Position numbers and translations under genes: made by a program. Below are positions 45,522-54,290 of a stretch of 64,000 nucleotides of DNA, piece by piece. Where the stretch lies: the NCBI GenBank assembly GCA_964633145.1, contig CAZWFE010000010.1, positions 1 to 64,000 on the forward strand. Reading direction: 5' to 3'. The DNA comes from CAJXSD01 sp964633145 (lineage in GTDB: Bacteria; Pseudomonadota; Alphaproteobacteria; Rhodobacterales; Rhodobacteraceae). The notes beneath the pieces are model-generated. The model was given only the letters and a program-made list of their open reading frames with translations, made no database searches and was not told where the DNA came from. Within the stretch, counting starts at the first letter, position 1, and each line of letters begins with the position of its first letter.

Positions 45522-46310
45522 TCACGCCCAGCGGGGTTTGGTTTTATTCAAAAATGCATCGATTCCATGCGACGCCTCTTCTGTTTCCCAAGTGTCCGCT
45601 AGTCGGATGATTGTATCCTCTATCACATCTGGATCGATACGTGGCCCCAGTGAACGCGCCAATGATTTCGATGCAGCAACTGCCCCTGGTGCGACGGATA
45701 AATACGGATCAATTTCGGCCTGCACGCGATCGGCCAAATCTGCCATGTCAACAACATCGCTGACCAAGGCTAAATCAACAGCTTCTTTGGCAGTGAATAC
45801 ACGCGATGACATGAAAACATGCCGCGCATTCCGTTCGCCCATTTTCGCCAACACATAGGGGCTGATGGTTGCGGGGATCAGCCCCAGCCGCGTTTCCGTG
45901 AATGCAAACTTGGTCTCTTGTGCGGCGATGACAACATCACAAACACTGCACAGGCCCACGCCACCCCCAAATGCACCGCCATGCACCTGCCCAATCAATG
46001 GCAACGGCATCGTATTCAGTGCAAACAACATTTCGGCCAGTTTTCGGGCTTGGGCCATGCGTTGGGGGCGGTCGGCCTGTATCTGTTGTTGCATCCAACC
46101 TAAATCACCACCTGCGCAAAATACGGAACCCTGCCCCGATAAAATGACAGCCCGTGCGGTTTTATCGTCACCAACAGATTTCGCAAATTGCGTCAGCTCT
46201 GAAATCATTTCACCGGACATTGCGTTGCGTTTATCAGGCCGCGCCAGTTCCAACGATATGACCCCTGCGTCGTCGCGCGTGACATTCAATGTTTCAAATT
46301 TTGCATTCAT
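45522..46310 (-). CDS. Enoyl-CoA hydratase/isomerase, probably methylglutaconyl-CoA hydratase
   Basis: 262 residues, crotonase fold. The oxyanion-hole segments are SGQGSVFCAGGDLGWM near residue 60 and GQVHGGAFGGGVGLCSVCD near 105; catalytic Glu region FAFTETRLGLIPATISPY near 135. It overlaps mvaB by ATGA; that pairing points to 3-methylglutaconyl-CoA hydratase (LiuC) of leucine degradation, the step before HMG-CoA. A broader enoyl-CoA hydratase cannot be excluded. Confidence 0.88.
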   Translation of the reverse strand: MNAKFETLNVTRDDAGVISLELARPDKRNAMSGEMISELTQFAKSVGDDKTARAVILSGQGSVFCAGGDLGWMQQQIQADRPQRMAQARKLAEMLFALNTMPLPLIGQVHGGAFGGGVGLCSVCDVVIAAQETKFAFTETRLGLIPATISPYVLAKMGERNARHVFMSSRVFTAKEAVDLALVSDVVDMADLADRVQAEIDPYLSVAPGAVAASKSLARSLGPRIDPDVIEDTIIRLADTWETEEASHGIDAFLNKTKPRWA

Positions 46311-47158
46311 TTACGCAATTCCTTGGCAAAAACCGCAGCCGCATTCAATTTTTCGCGGTCTATTCCCGTTTCGAACCCCTGCGCATGTAGAAATTCCACG
46401 ACACGTTCCGTTGCAACATTGCCCTGCGCACCAGGGGCATAGGGGCATCCCCCCAACCCACCAACGGCAGCATCAAAATCGCGCAATCCCATATCCAAAG
46501 AAACGGCAATATTATCAATCGCATGGCCTTGGGTATCATGAAAATGCCCAGCCAAGTTTTGTGCCGCAACTTGGGTCAAGACAGCGGTCAACATTTCGGT
46601 TGTTTTTTTGGGGGTTGCAGCCCCAATCGTATCGCCCAAAGACACCTGATAACATCCCAGCGCCATTAATTTTGCGGCGACGTCTGCAACCGCGCTTGGT
46701 GTTACAGACCCATCATAGGGGCAATCCGTTACACATGACACATATCCGCGCACACGCACCCCTGCATCACGTGCGGCATCCATGATCGGGGCAAAACGTT
46801 CAATGCTTTGCGCAATCGAACAATTGATGTTCGCGTGACTAAACCCCTCTGAGGCAGAGGCAAAAATCGCCACTTCGTCTGCGCCCGCTGCTAACGCATT
46901 TTCAAAGCCCCTGATGTTCGGTGTCAGCGCAGCATAGACCACACCAGGTTTGCGTGAAATCGCGGCCAGTACTTGGGCCGCATCTGCCATTTGTGGCACC
47001 CATTTCGGGCTGACAAAGCTGGTCACTTCGATATGTTTTAGTCCACATGCAGACAAGCGATCAACCAATGCAATTTTATCCTGTGTCGCGATCAAATCAG
47101 GTTCGTTTTGCAAACCATCGCGTGGGCCCATTTCGTATAGCGTTACAAAATCTGACAT
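46307..47158 (-). CDS. mvaB: Hydroxymethylglutaryl-CoA lyase
   Basis: 283 residues. It cleaves HMG-CoA to acetyl-CoA and acetoacetate, the last step of leucine degradation. Signatures: YEMGPRDGLQNEPDLI at the start (metal-binding Asp), VTSFVSPKWVPQMADA near residue 40, and AVGGLGGCPYAPGAQGNVATE with the catalytic Cys near 245. AAGGGG precedes ATG 47158. The usual partner genes (ivd, methylcrotonyl-CoA carboxylase) are not adjacent. Confidence 0.95.
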   Translation of the reverse strand: MSDFVTLYEMGPRDGLQNEPDLIATQDKIALVDRLSACGLKHIEVTSFVSPKWVPQMADAAQVLAAISRKPGVVYAALTPNIRGFENALAAGADEVAIFASASEGFSHANINCSIAQSIERFAPIMDAARDAGVRVRGYVSCVTDCPYDGSVTPSAVADVAAKLMALGCYQVSLGDTIGAATPKKTTEMLTAVLTQVAAQNLAGHFHDTQGHAIDNIAVSLDMGLRDFDAAVGGLGGCPYAPGAQGNVATERVVEFLHAQGFETGIDREKLNAAAVFAKELRK

Positions 47159-47293
47159 AACTTCCCCTTTGCTTGGCAGATTACACCTTGCGACATCCAA
47201 CGCAAGGGGCGCAAAAATGAAATCTGGTTTCCCATTGCTTTTGCCCTAAATCTGGATATGGATAATGCGACCCTAGCCAAAGCGAGTAAACGA

Positions 47294-48544
47294 ATGACAC
47301 AGACGATTTCAGACATTCTGCCAGTAATCCGCGAAAAATTTGCACATGTTGATACCTGCCCTTTTTCCGGCGAACGCATCTTTTTTGAAAATGCCGGCGG
47401 TGCTTTGACGTTGAAATCGGTTGTGGACACGTCGACAAAATTTGCAGCAATTCCCGACAACCAAGGGCGCGACAACCCAGCATCACATGCGTTGGTTGAT
47501 ATAATCAAACAGGCCAAATCAGATGCAGCCGATTTGTTCGGCACACAAAAGGGCCAGTTTTTTGTGGGTGAAAGCGGGACCGAGCTGTTGTTTCGTCTGG
47601 TGCGCACGGCAACAGTTGGTGCGCCTGATGGTGGCAATGTCGTCGGATCAACCTTTGAACACCCCGCAACCCGCAGCGCATTGAAACATTGGGCCGAGGT
47701 GTCAGATCGCCCCTACCTAAGTGTGGCACATGATGATGCAACAGGTCTTGTGACACCGCAGGCCTATGCAGATGTCGTCAACCACAATACCCGTGTTGCC
47801 ACGATTTTGCATGCCTCGCCCGTGACGGGGATGGGAGTTGATTTGGCAGGAATCGTCGCCGCCATCCGCGCCGCATCGCCTGACTGTTTTATCATCGTTG
47901 ACGGCGTCCAAAACGCGGCCCACGGCACATTGGACATCGACAGTTATGATATAGACGGATATGCTATTTCCCCATACAAAATGTTTTCGCGTCATGGCTA
48001 TGGCTTTGCATGGGTCGCAGACCGATTAACCGCATTAGATCATGAATGCCTGCTGGATGGGCCGCAGCAAAATTGGGAACTGGGAACACGCGACACGGGC
48101 AGCTATGCGACCATGTCGGATGTCGTAAACTATATGGACTGGCTCGGCAGCCAGGTTTGCCCATCCCCCAACCGACGCGAACGTTTGGTAGGCGCGGGGC
48201 AAGCTATATTGGCCTATGAAACCCAGTTGACCGATGCAATGATCCATGGGATTGGCAACCTCAAGGGGCTGGCGGATCTTGAAAATGTCGAAATCATTGG
48301 CGGCGTTGATAACCCATCACGCAAAGGATTGGTATCGTTTCGAATTGCGGGACGGGCATCGACTGAGTTGGTCACAGCCCTAAACGAACGTGGCATCCGA
48401 ACACATACACGCAAGGCAGACCACTATTCCGGTGGGATCCTAAATCCATTGGGCTGGTCAGATTGCGTGCGCGTGTCCATGTGCCATTATAATTCCATGG
48501 ATGAAATCCGCGCATTTTTGACCGCAATGCAGGATATCTCCTAA
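47294..48544 (+). CDS. Class V aminotransferase / cysteine-desulfurase-like PLP enzyme
   Basis: 416 residues. Fold-type I: PFSGERIFFENAGGALTLKS at the start, VDGVQNAAHGTLDIDSYDID near residue 208, and SPYKMFSRHGYGF near 232 with the PLP Lys. It resembles a SufS/CsdA-like group of unassigned aminotransferases, lacking an obvious SufS cysteine loop. ATG at 47294 is used; one at 47258 is possible. Divergent from mvaB; its stop overlaps the stop of the convergent GNAT gene. Confidence 0.88.
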   Translation: MTQTISDILPVIREKFAHVDTCPFSGERIFFENAGGALTLKSVVDTSTKFAAIPDNQGRDNPASHALVDIIKQAKSDAADLFGTQKGQFFVGESGTELLFRLVRTATVGAPDGGNVVGSTFEHPATRSALKHWAEVSDRPYLSVAHDDATGLVTPQAYADVVNHNTRVATILHASPVTGMGVDLAGIVAAIRAASPDCFIIVDGVQNAAHGTLDIDSYDIDGYAISPYKMFSRHGYGFAWVADRLTALDHECLLDGPQQNWELGTRDTGSYATMSDVVNYMDWLGSQVCPSPNRRERLVGAGQAILAYETQLTDAMIHGIGNLKGLADLENVEIIGGVDNPSRKGLVSFRIAGRASTELVTALNERGIRTHTRKADHYSGGILNPLGWSDCVRVSMCHYNSMDEIRAFLTAMQDIS

Positions 48545-49125
48545 ACCGGTTTGATCCAGAACTGTAACGGTTTGCCCGTTTGTTCGGGCTGATCCACGTC
48601 TTTCCATTGAAACTGCGCGGTTACACCGGTCAGTTTTTTATATCCCCGCTTGGTCCAAAACGGATCCAACGGGCGATATGATTTGGGTCGCAGTGGATGA
48701 TCATCTGGGCGAATGACACCGCAAAAGGTGACATAATCAAACCCCAATTTACGCGCGTGCGCTTCGCGATATTCGAAAAAGGCATGTCCAATTCCCTGAC
48801 CGCGATAGTCCGGCAACAAAACCGATTCAGCACAATAAAACAAATCGTTCAAATTATAATCTGTCTGTGCAAAGGCATCCGCGAAATCCTGTGCATGGTC
48901 ATCCATCGGCGTGCCCGTTGATGCCCCCACCAATTGATCGCCATCAAACGCACCAACCAAAATCGCCGCTGCGCTATCACGATAGGTTTGCAAATATTTA
49001 CGTTCATATTCGATATCGCCATCATAAAGATATGGCCAATCACGAAACACCGAAATACGCAGCTGGGCGACATCGTCCAACGCCGCCTGCAGCGCATCGC
49101 CTGTCAAAATACGCAGGTCAATCAT
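48541..49125 (-). CDS. GNAT family acetyltransferase
   Basis: 194 residues. The acetyl-CoA loop VLLPDYRGQGIGHAFFEYRE is near residues 110-130. A C-terminal extension with LRPKSYRPLDPFWTKRGY is shared by a distinct GNAT subgroup. The substrate is unknown. ATG at 49125 overlaps the stop of the NTF2-like gene, so the two are coupled. Confidence 0.87.
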   Translation of the reverse strand: MIDLRILTGDALQAALDDVAQLRISVFRDWPYLYDGDIEYERKYLQTYRDSAAAILVGAFDGDQLVGASTGTPMDDHAQDFADAFAQTDYNLNDLFYCAESVLLPDYRGQGIGHAFFEYREAHARKLGFDYVTFCGVIRPDDHPLRPKSYRPLDPFWTKRGYKKLTGVTAQFQWKDVDQPEQTGKPLQFWIKPV

Positions 49126-49511
49126 GAAACCTGTGCAATCCAGTCGGACAAATTGTAATAGGTAACGACGCGTGTAATTTTTCCATCTGCAAGCGAAAAA
49201 AACGATCCCGCGGGTAAACAATACTGTTGCCCGTGGGCTGCCGGCAAATCACCGTCCGTTTTCAAATAGGTCCCATTGACTGTAAATTCCGCCGCGCCGC
49301 GGGTGTTGTTGTCATTTGTGAACACAACGATATCGGTCAGGTTTTCCTTGTAACAGATGTTCATATGTTCGCAAAATGATGCAAACTTGTCCTTGCCGAT
49401 GCGGACTTGTCCTTCGTTGACATGGTGGGCCACATCATCAGACAGACAATCCAACATGCCCTGTACGTCACCATTATTAAACGCGTTAAAATATGTCTCG
49501 ATCACGTTCAT
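49122..49511 (-). CDS. NTF2-like / SnoaL-fold (ketosteroid isomerase-related) protein
   Basis: 129 residues: YFNAFNNGDVQGMLDCLSDD at the start and FFSLADGKITRVVTYYNLSDW at the end match the SnoaL cone fold. Small-ligand binding or isomerase functions are known for the family; none can be assigned. It is 1 base downstream of the phosphatase gene and overlaps the GNAT gene by 4 bases. Confidence 0.86.
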   Translation of the reverse strand: MNVIETYFNAFNNGDVQGMLDCLSDDVAHHVNEGQVRIGKDKFASFCEHMNICYKENLTDIVVFTNDNNTRGAAEFTVNGTYLKTDGDLPAAHGQQYCLPAGSFFSLADGKITRVVTYYNLSDWIAQVS

Positions 49512-49512
49512 A

Positions 49513-49971
49513 TCATTCCCCCAACGGTTTACCCCACCGTGTTATCAGCTGATCCGCGATTTGGTCGCGGGTTTGTCGATAGGCGGTTAACTTAGTGTCT
49601 CGTGTTTCGCCTAGTCCAGTTGGGTCCATAATTGGCCAATATTCGACATCTAGGTGAAAATAACGGGTCAATTCCAATGCGCGCCGTTGGCTTGCAGGGG
49701 ACAAAGCCACAATCAAATCGAATGATGACAAATCATCACCCCATTGTTCCATTTCATCAAAGCTGCGGGACCTATGGCGTGACAGTTCGACCCCAATTTC
49801 TTGACATACGGCAATAGAAAAACCGTCAATTTCCAAATCATTCATGACACCGACAGATTGCACATAGGTATCGGTGCCATAAAATTTCTTCATGATCCCC
49901 TCGGCCATGGGGGATCGGACCGCATTATGGTCACAGCAAAACAGGACAGATTGTGGCATGTCCCGCAACAC
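49513..49971 (-). CDS. Low-molecular-weight protein-tyrosine phosphatase / ArsC-like protein
   Basis: 152 residues. Nucleophile loop LFCCDHNAVRSPMAEG has the C-x5-R-S motif near residues 13-20 and a late DPTGLGETRD supplies the general-acid Asp. It could be a phosphotyrosine phosphatase or an arsenate reductase-like enzyme. Start GTG at 49971 has GGGGG six bases upstream; the ATG 12 bases later does not. It follows UPF0262 by 2 bases. Confidence 0.88.
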   Translation of the reverse strand: MLRDMPQSVLFCCDHNAVRSPMAEGIMKKFYGTDTYVQSVGVMNDLEIDGFSIAVCQEIGVELSRHRSRSFDEMEQWGDDLSSFDLIVALSPASQRRALELTRYFHLDVEYWPIMDPTGLGETRDTKLTAYRQTRDQIADQLITRWGKPLGE

Positions 49972-49973
49972 GA

Positions 49974-50453
49974 TCAGCCCCCGAAATGTAGAACACAGAT
50001 CAATGTGAACAACCGACGCGCCGTGTCATTATCGACGATGGCTTTGCCCTCTAGCCGCTCTGCCAGCACCCGCGCACCTTCGTTGTGGATACCACGACGG
50101 GCCATATCAATCGTTTCGATTTGGCTGGGCGGCATGTTTTTGACCGCGTCATAATAGCTTTCGCAAATGGCCCAGTAATCCTTGACGACTTGGCGAAAGG
50201 GGGACAGTGACAAATGAAACTCGACCGCGCTTTGCCCCGTCTCGGTTGCGATATCAAAGACCAGACGTTTTTCACGAATGGACAGGGCAACTTTGTACGG
50301 GCCTTCGGGCACGATGCGATCATCGCGCTTGGGCAGGTCAAATGTGTTATCCTCAAGCAAATCAAAAATCGCTACGCGCCGTTCCTGTTCAATCTCAGGC
50401 GTGGGCGGCGGCAGATTACGATCATCAAGGTCGATATGTGCAATACGGCTCAT
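49974..50453 (-). CDS. UPF0262 family protein
   Basis: 159 residues, with RIAHIDLDDRNLPPPTPEIEQ at the start, PYKVALSIREKRLVFDI in the middle and HNEGARVLAERLEGK near 125. This is the UPF0262 pattern, nearly confined to alphaproteobacteria and usually beside hisD. No function is known. It is 79 bases downstream of hisD and 2 bases upstream of the phosphatase gene. Confidence 0.9.
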   Translation of the reverse strand: MSRIAHIDLDDRNLPPPTPEIEQERRVAIFDLLEDNTFDLPKRDDRIVPEGPYKVALSIREKRLVFDIATETGQSAVEFHLSLSPFRQVVKDYWAICESYYDAVKNMPPSQIETIDMARRGIHNEGARVLAERLEGKAIVDNDTARRLFTLICVLHFGG

Positions 50454-50532
50454 GTGTTATTTTCCAATCTGGATATCAGCTAAACCCAACCCACGCAGGA
50501 ATACAATGCACCCTGCATGCCAAATTCGCAGT

Positions 50533-51834
50533 TTAGCGATTTAATTTTTGCAAACGTGCCGTGACGGACAGACCATGGGCCTGCAAGCTCTCAGATGTGG
50601 CCAGCGTTTCTGCCGCAGGGCCAATTGCACGCAGGGCGTCCGGTGTCATGCGCGCCAATGTCGTGCGTTTGACAAAATCCATCACCGACAGGCCACTGGA
50701 AAACCGTGCCGAACGCGCAGTTGGCAAAACGTGGTTTGGTCCACCCACATAGTCGCCGATTGCCTCGGGCGTCCATGCGCCCAAAAATATAGCACCGGCA
50801 TGGGTGATCTGTTGACTATAGGCCACAGGATCGGCCACGCATAATTCCAAATGTTCCGGCGCAATGCGATCGGACAGCTGTGCCGCAACGTCCAAGTCGG
50901 GCACAACGATCACCGCGCCATAATCACGCCAGCTGGGTCCAGCAATGTCGCGTCGTTCAAGTGTTTTCAAATGATTGTCGACGGCCTGTGCCACTTGATT
51001 ACCAAATTCAGCATCATCAGTAATCAAGATTGATTGCGCGCTTTCATCGTGTTCTGCCTGACTAAGCAGATCAAGTGCGATCCAATCGGGATCATTGTCA
51101 CCATCTGCAATCACCAAGATTTCCGATGGCCCCGCAATCATATCAATGCCCACTTTGCCAAACACGCGCCGTTTTGCCGCCGCGACAAAGGCGTTGCCAG
51201 GGCCCGTAATTTTATCGACTGGTGAAATCGTTTCGGTACCATAGGCCAGTGCCGCAATGGCCTGCGCGCCGCCGATGCGGTACACTTCGTCAACGCCGGC
51301 CAATTTCGCAGCAAGCAGCACCAGCGGGTTACAAATACCATCGGGCGTCGGCACCGTAATGGCCAAACGCTGAACCCCCGCCACCTTGGCCGGAATGGCA
51401 TTCATCAACACCGATGACGGATAGCTGGCCAATCCCCCAGGGACATACAGGCCCGCAGCCGAAACAGGGGTCCAGCGCCATCCCAATTCTGCGCCGGTTT
51501 CATCAGTCCAATAGGCATCGCTGGGCATTTGCCGTTCATGATAGGCGCGGATCCGATCCGCCGCCAATTCCAATGCCGCGCGATCAGCATCCGATACCTT
51601 GGCAATTTCCGCATCAATTTCCGCTGGACCAAAGCGCAACTGATCCGCCGTAATATCCATACGATCGAATTTGGCGGTCAATTCCAAAACAGCGGCATCG
51701 CCACGGGCGCGAACATCGGCAATGATACCTGCAACAGTATCATCCACGTCGGGGCTGTCTTCGCGTTTGGCGGACAGCAATTGCTGAAACTGGGTTTCAA
51801 ATTCAGGATCTTGTGCGTTTAGAAATACGGGCAT
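50533..51834 (-). CDS. hisD: Histidinol dehydrogenase
   Basis: 433 residues. It carries out the last two oxidations of histidine synthesis. Signatures: GWRWTPVSAAGLYVPGGLA near residue 115, AQAIAALAYGTETI near 195, GPGNAFVAAAKRRVFG near 212 and IAGPSEILVIADG near 237; the zinc His pair lies in the ECLEAP-like DRIAPEHLELCV near 325. It follows DUF2948 by 63 bases in the murA-DUF2948-hisD order usual for Rhodobacterales. Confidence 0.98.
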   Translation of the reverse strand: MPVFLNAQDPEFETQFQQLLSAKREDSPDVDDTVAGIIADVRARGDAAVLELTAKFDRMDITADQLRFGPAEIDAEIAKVSDADRAALELAADRIRAYHERQMPSDAYWTDETGAELGWRWTPVSAAGLYVPGGLASYPSSVLMNAIPAKVAGVQRLAITVPTPDGICNPLVLLAAKLAGVDEVYRIGGAQAIAALAYGTETISPVDKITGPGNAFVAAAKRRVFGKVGIDMIAGPSEILVIADGDNDPDWIALDLLSQAEHDESAQSILITDDAEFGNQVAQAVDNHLKTLERRDIAGPSWRDYGAVIVVPDLDVAAQLSDRIAPEHLELCVADPVAYSQQITHAGAIFLGAWTPEAIGDYVGGPNHVLPTARSARFSSGLSVMDFVKRTTLARMTPDALRAIGPAAETLATSESLQAHGLSVTARLQKLNR

Positions 51835-51897
51835 GTCATATCGCTTTCGTTTGTGACCAAGCCATACAATTCATGCCGCCCCACTACAAGTCTATGG

Positions 51898-52374
51898 TCA
51901 CACTTTGTGTTGCGGCACGTTGCCCGAGGGCGCGACATAGGGACGTGTAACATCGCGCAACATTACATCCAGGGCATCCACGCTTGCCCGCACCGCCCCA
52001 TCGCCTGCCAAGGTGATCACAACGTGACCAGCCCCGTCATCGGGACCATCAAAATCAAGCGATAGGACCGACAACACCAAATCACGATCGCGCGGATCAA
52101 TACCTTGTGAAGCAACAGCAGACACTTGGTTTATCACCAACAAGGACTGCACACGTTCCACAGGCCGGCGTTGGGATTTGGCTTGATCGACGTCTTCCCA
52201 TCGGAAACGGTTGACCAACAGGGCCAATTTACGTTCCCGACGCAGCCATTTGATTTCTGTTGCAGGTAAAACGGCATCTTGCGCAAGCGCAGAAATAATG
52301 CGCAGATCATCAGTATCAAACGCCCCTAGATTTACGGGACGTTCTGCACCATCGGAAAATTCGGCATCAGCCAT
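51898..52374 (-). CDS. DUF2948 family protein
   Basis: 158 residues. Core VNLGAFDTDDLRIISALAQDA near residue 14 and NRFRWEDVD near 60 match DUF2948, found almost only in alphaproteobacteria between murA and hisD. ATG at 52374 overlaps the murA stop by 8 bases. Function unknown. Confidence 0.87.
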   Translation of the reverse strand: MADAEFSDGAERPVNLGAFDTDDLRIISALAQDAVLPATEIKWLRRERKLALLVNRFRWEDVDQAKSQRRPVERVQSLLVINQVSAVASQGIDPRDRDLVLSVLSLDFDGPDDGAGHVVITLAGDGAVRASVDALDVMLRDVTRPYVAPSGNVPQHKV

Positions 52375-53641
52375 TGCTGGACACCCGTTCGACATGTGCG
52401 CCAACGGCCGACAGTTTTTCGACCAGTTTTTCATAACCTCGATCAAGGTGATAAACACGGCTGACAACTGTTTCGCCCTGCGCGGCCAGTCCAGCCAAGA
52501 TCAGCGAAACAGAGGCCCGCAAATCTGTCGCCATAACAGGTGCACCCTTTAATTGATCCACGCCAGTCACCGTGGCAGTCCCGCCATTCACGTCGATATC
52601 TGCCCCCATGCGCATCAATTCGGGCGCATGCATAAAGCGATTTTCAAAAATGGTTTCTTCTAGCTTACTGACACCCTGCGCCGTGCACATCAGCGCCATC
52701 ATTTGTGCCTGTAAGTCGGTCGGAAAGCCTGGAAATACCTCGGTGCGCACGTCCACAGCATTGATATGATCAGCACGACGTTTGACCCGAATACCCGATT
52801 GCGTTTGCGTGACATCAACACCGGCGGCGTCCAATTTATCAACAAAGGACTGAATCAATTCGATCGAACCGCCAAGGCACTCGACTTCACCGCCGGCAAT
52901 CGCTGGTGCCAGCATATAGGTTCCCAATTCGATGCGATCCACAACCACGGGATGGGTGGCGCCATTCAGACGATCAACACCTTGGATCGTGATTTCTGAT
53001 GTCCCTTCGCCCTCGATCTGCGCACCCATTTTGCGCAGGCAGTGAACCAGATCAACAATTTCAGGTTCGCGCGCTGCGTTTTTCAACACTGACGTCCCTT
53101 TGGCTAAGGTGGCAGCCATAACAAAGTTTTCGGTGGCCCCAACAGACGCAAAACGCATGTTATGCACCGCGCCTTTCAATCGGCTGCCCGCCACCTTGGC
53201 ATGCAAATACCCATCGCGCAGCTCGATTTCGGCACCAAGCGATTCTAGGGCTGCGATATGCAAATCCATAGGACGCGCGCCAATCGCACAGCCCCCCGGC
53301 AATGATACAATTGCCTGCCCTGCACGGGCCAACAACGGGCCCAGCACCAAATTAGACGCCCGCATTTTGCGCACAATATCGTAATCAGCGGTCAGATTGT
53401 TCAAGTCATGCGATGACATGGCCAAAACCAAACCGTCATTAAGACTGCTGACTTCGGCTCCAAGCGACGCCAAAAGTGTCGACATTGTTTTGATATCGGA
53501 CAGCCTAGGCGCGTTTGTTAACGTCAATGGCTCGTCACTTAGCAACGTGGCGGGCATGAGCGTCAAACAGGCATTTTTGGCCCCTGCAATCGGAATTTGT
53601 CCGCTAAGTGGGCCATTGCCTTTGACTAAAATCGAATCCAT
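52367..53641 (-). CDS. murA: UDP-N-acetylglucosamine 1-carboxyvinyltransferase
   Basis: 424 residues. It is the first committed step of peptidoglycan synthesis, the target of fosfomycin. Signatures: GPLSGQIPIAGAKNACLTLM at the start and the loop SLPGGCAIGARPMDLH near residue 116 with the catalytic Cys that fosfomycin alkylates (Cys kept here, so sensitivity is expected). Its ATG shares a base with the stop of the upstream 53-residue gene. Confidence 0.98.
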   Translation of the reverse strand: MDSILVKGNGPLSGQIPIAGAKNACLTLMPATLLSDEPLTLTNAPRLSDIKTMSTLLASLGAEVSSLNDGLVLAMSSHDLNNLTADYDIVRKMRASNLVLGPLLARAGQAIVSLPGGCAIGARPMDLHIAALESLGAEIELRDGYLHAKVAGSRLKGAVHNMRFASVGATENFVMAATLAKGTSVLKNAAREPEIVDLVHCLRKMGAQIEGEGTSEITIQGVDRLNGATHPVVVDRIELGTYMLAPAIAGGEVECLGGSIELIQSFVDKLDAAGVDVTQTQSGIRVKRRADHINAVDVRTEVFPGFPTDLQAQMMALMCTAQGVSKLEETIFENRFMHAPELMRMGADIDVNGGTATVTGVDQLKGAPVMATDLRASVSLILAGLAAQGETVVSRVYHLDRGYEKLVEKLSAVGAHVERVSSNG

Positions 53642-53802
53642 TATTGTTCCTTCTTCGCCTCGCCACCCTGTACAGCTGTATTTGCGCGCGCTTTGGCCTG
53701 TGCCTTGCGCTTGGCCATGTTTGCTTTCAACGCGGCTTTTAACCGGTCATCCCGGTTTTTTGCTGATTTTTCTGGGTTTATGTTTGATTTACTGCTTGTC
53801 AT
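53641..53802 (-). CDS. Small basic protein encoded upstream of murA
   Basis: 53 residues, very rich in Lys, Arg and Ala (RDDRLKAALKANMAKRKAQA), probably one long helix. The stop shares a base with the murA ATG (TAATG), indicating coupled translation. I recall similar short basic ORFs before murA in other Rhodobacterales. No domain recognised; it could bind nucleic acid. Confidence rests on the coupling and composition. Confidence 0.65.
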   Translation of the reverse strand: MTSSKSNINPEKSAKNRDDRLKAALKANMAKRKAQAKARANTAVQGGEAKKEQ

Positions 53803-53888
53803 GGATCATCTTTACAATAATGCTTAAAAAGCGTCTAGATTAGTCTTGCACATTGGCGAAATTCCGTCTAATCAGCGGCGCACAGAGT

Positions 53889-53963
<75 letters not shown>

Positions 53964-54029
53964 TTTTTCCGTCGTGAAAATTGCCGGAAATCCGCCATTT
54001 CGATATCTGTAAAAATACCTGTGGAAACG

Positions 54030-54060
54030 AAAAAACCACCGCCGATGGATCAGCGATGGT
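54030..54060 (-). terminator. Terminator of the fds operon
   Basis: On the minus strand ACCATCGC and GCGGTGGT form an 8-bp stem (one G-T pair) followed by six T, 23 bases after the fdsD stop. Confidence 0.8.
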
Positions 54061-54082
54061 TTTACTTGCGTTTAGCACCATG

Positions 54083-54289
54083 TCACAGTTGTTTGGCGGC
54101 CTGCACCACAATGTCATCCAATTCCGCGCTGTTGTTTGCGGCAATGTAATCTTTCAACCGTTGGCGCATGCCAGGTTCCCAAAAATCGCGCAGATGTGCG
54201 GCGACTTTGTCCGACTGATCTGTGCCGGGTTGGGTTTTGAAAAACGTAGCAATTTGATTGGCCATGCGGACCATTTTTTCGGGGGCCAT
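54083..54289 (-). CDS. fdsD: Formate dehydrogenase delta subunit
   Basis: 68 residues. MVRMANQIATFFKTQPGTDQ at the start and HLRDFWEPGMRQRLKDYI in the middle fit FdsD, a small protein needed for a functional FdsABG complex. One base after fdhD; last gene of the operon, followed by a terminator. Confidence 0.92.
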   Translation of the reverse strand: MAPEKMVRMANQIATFFKTQPGTDQSDKVAAHLRDFWEPGMRQRLKDYIAANNSAELDDIVVQAAKQL

Positions 54290-54290
54290 G

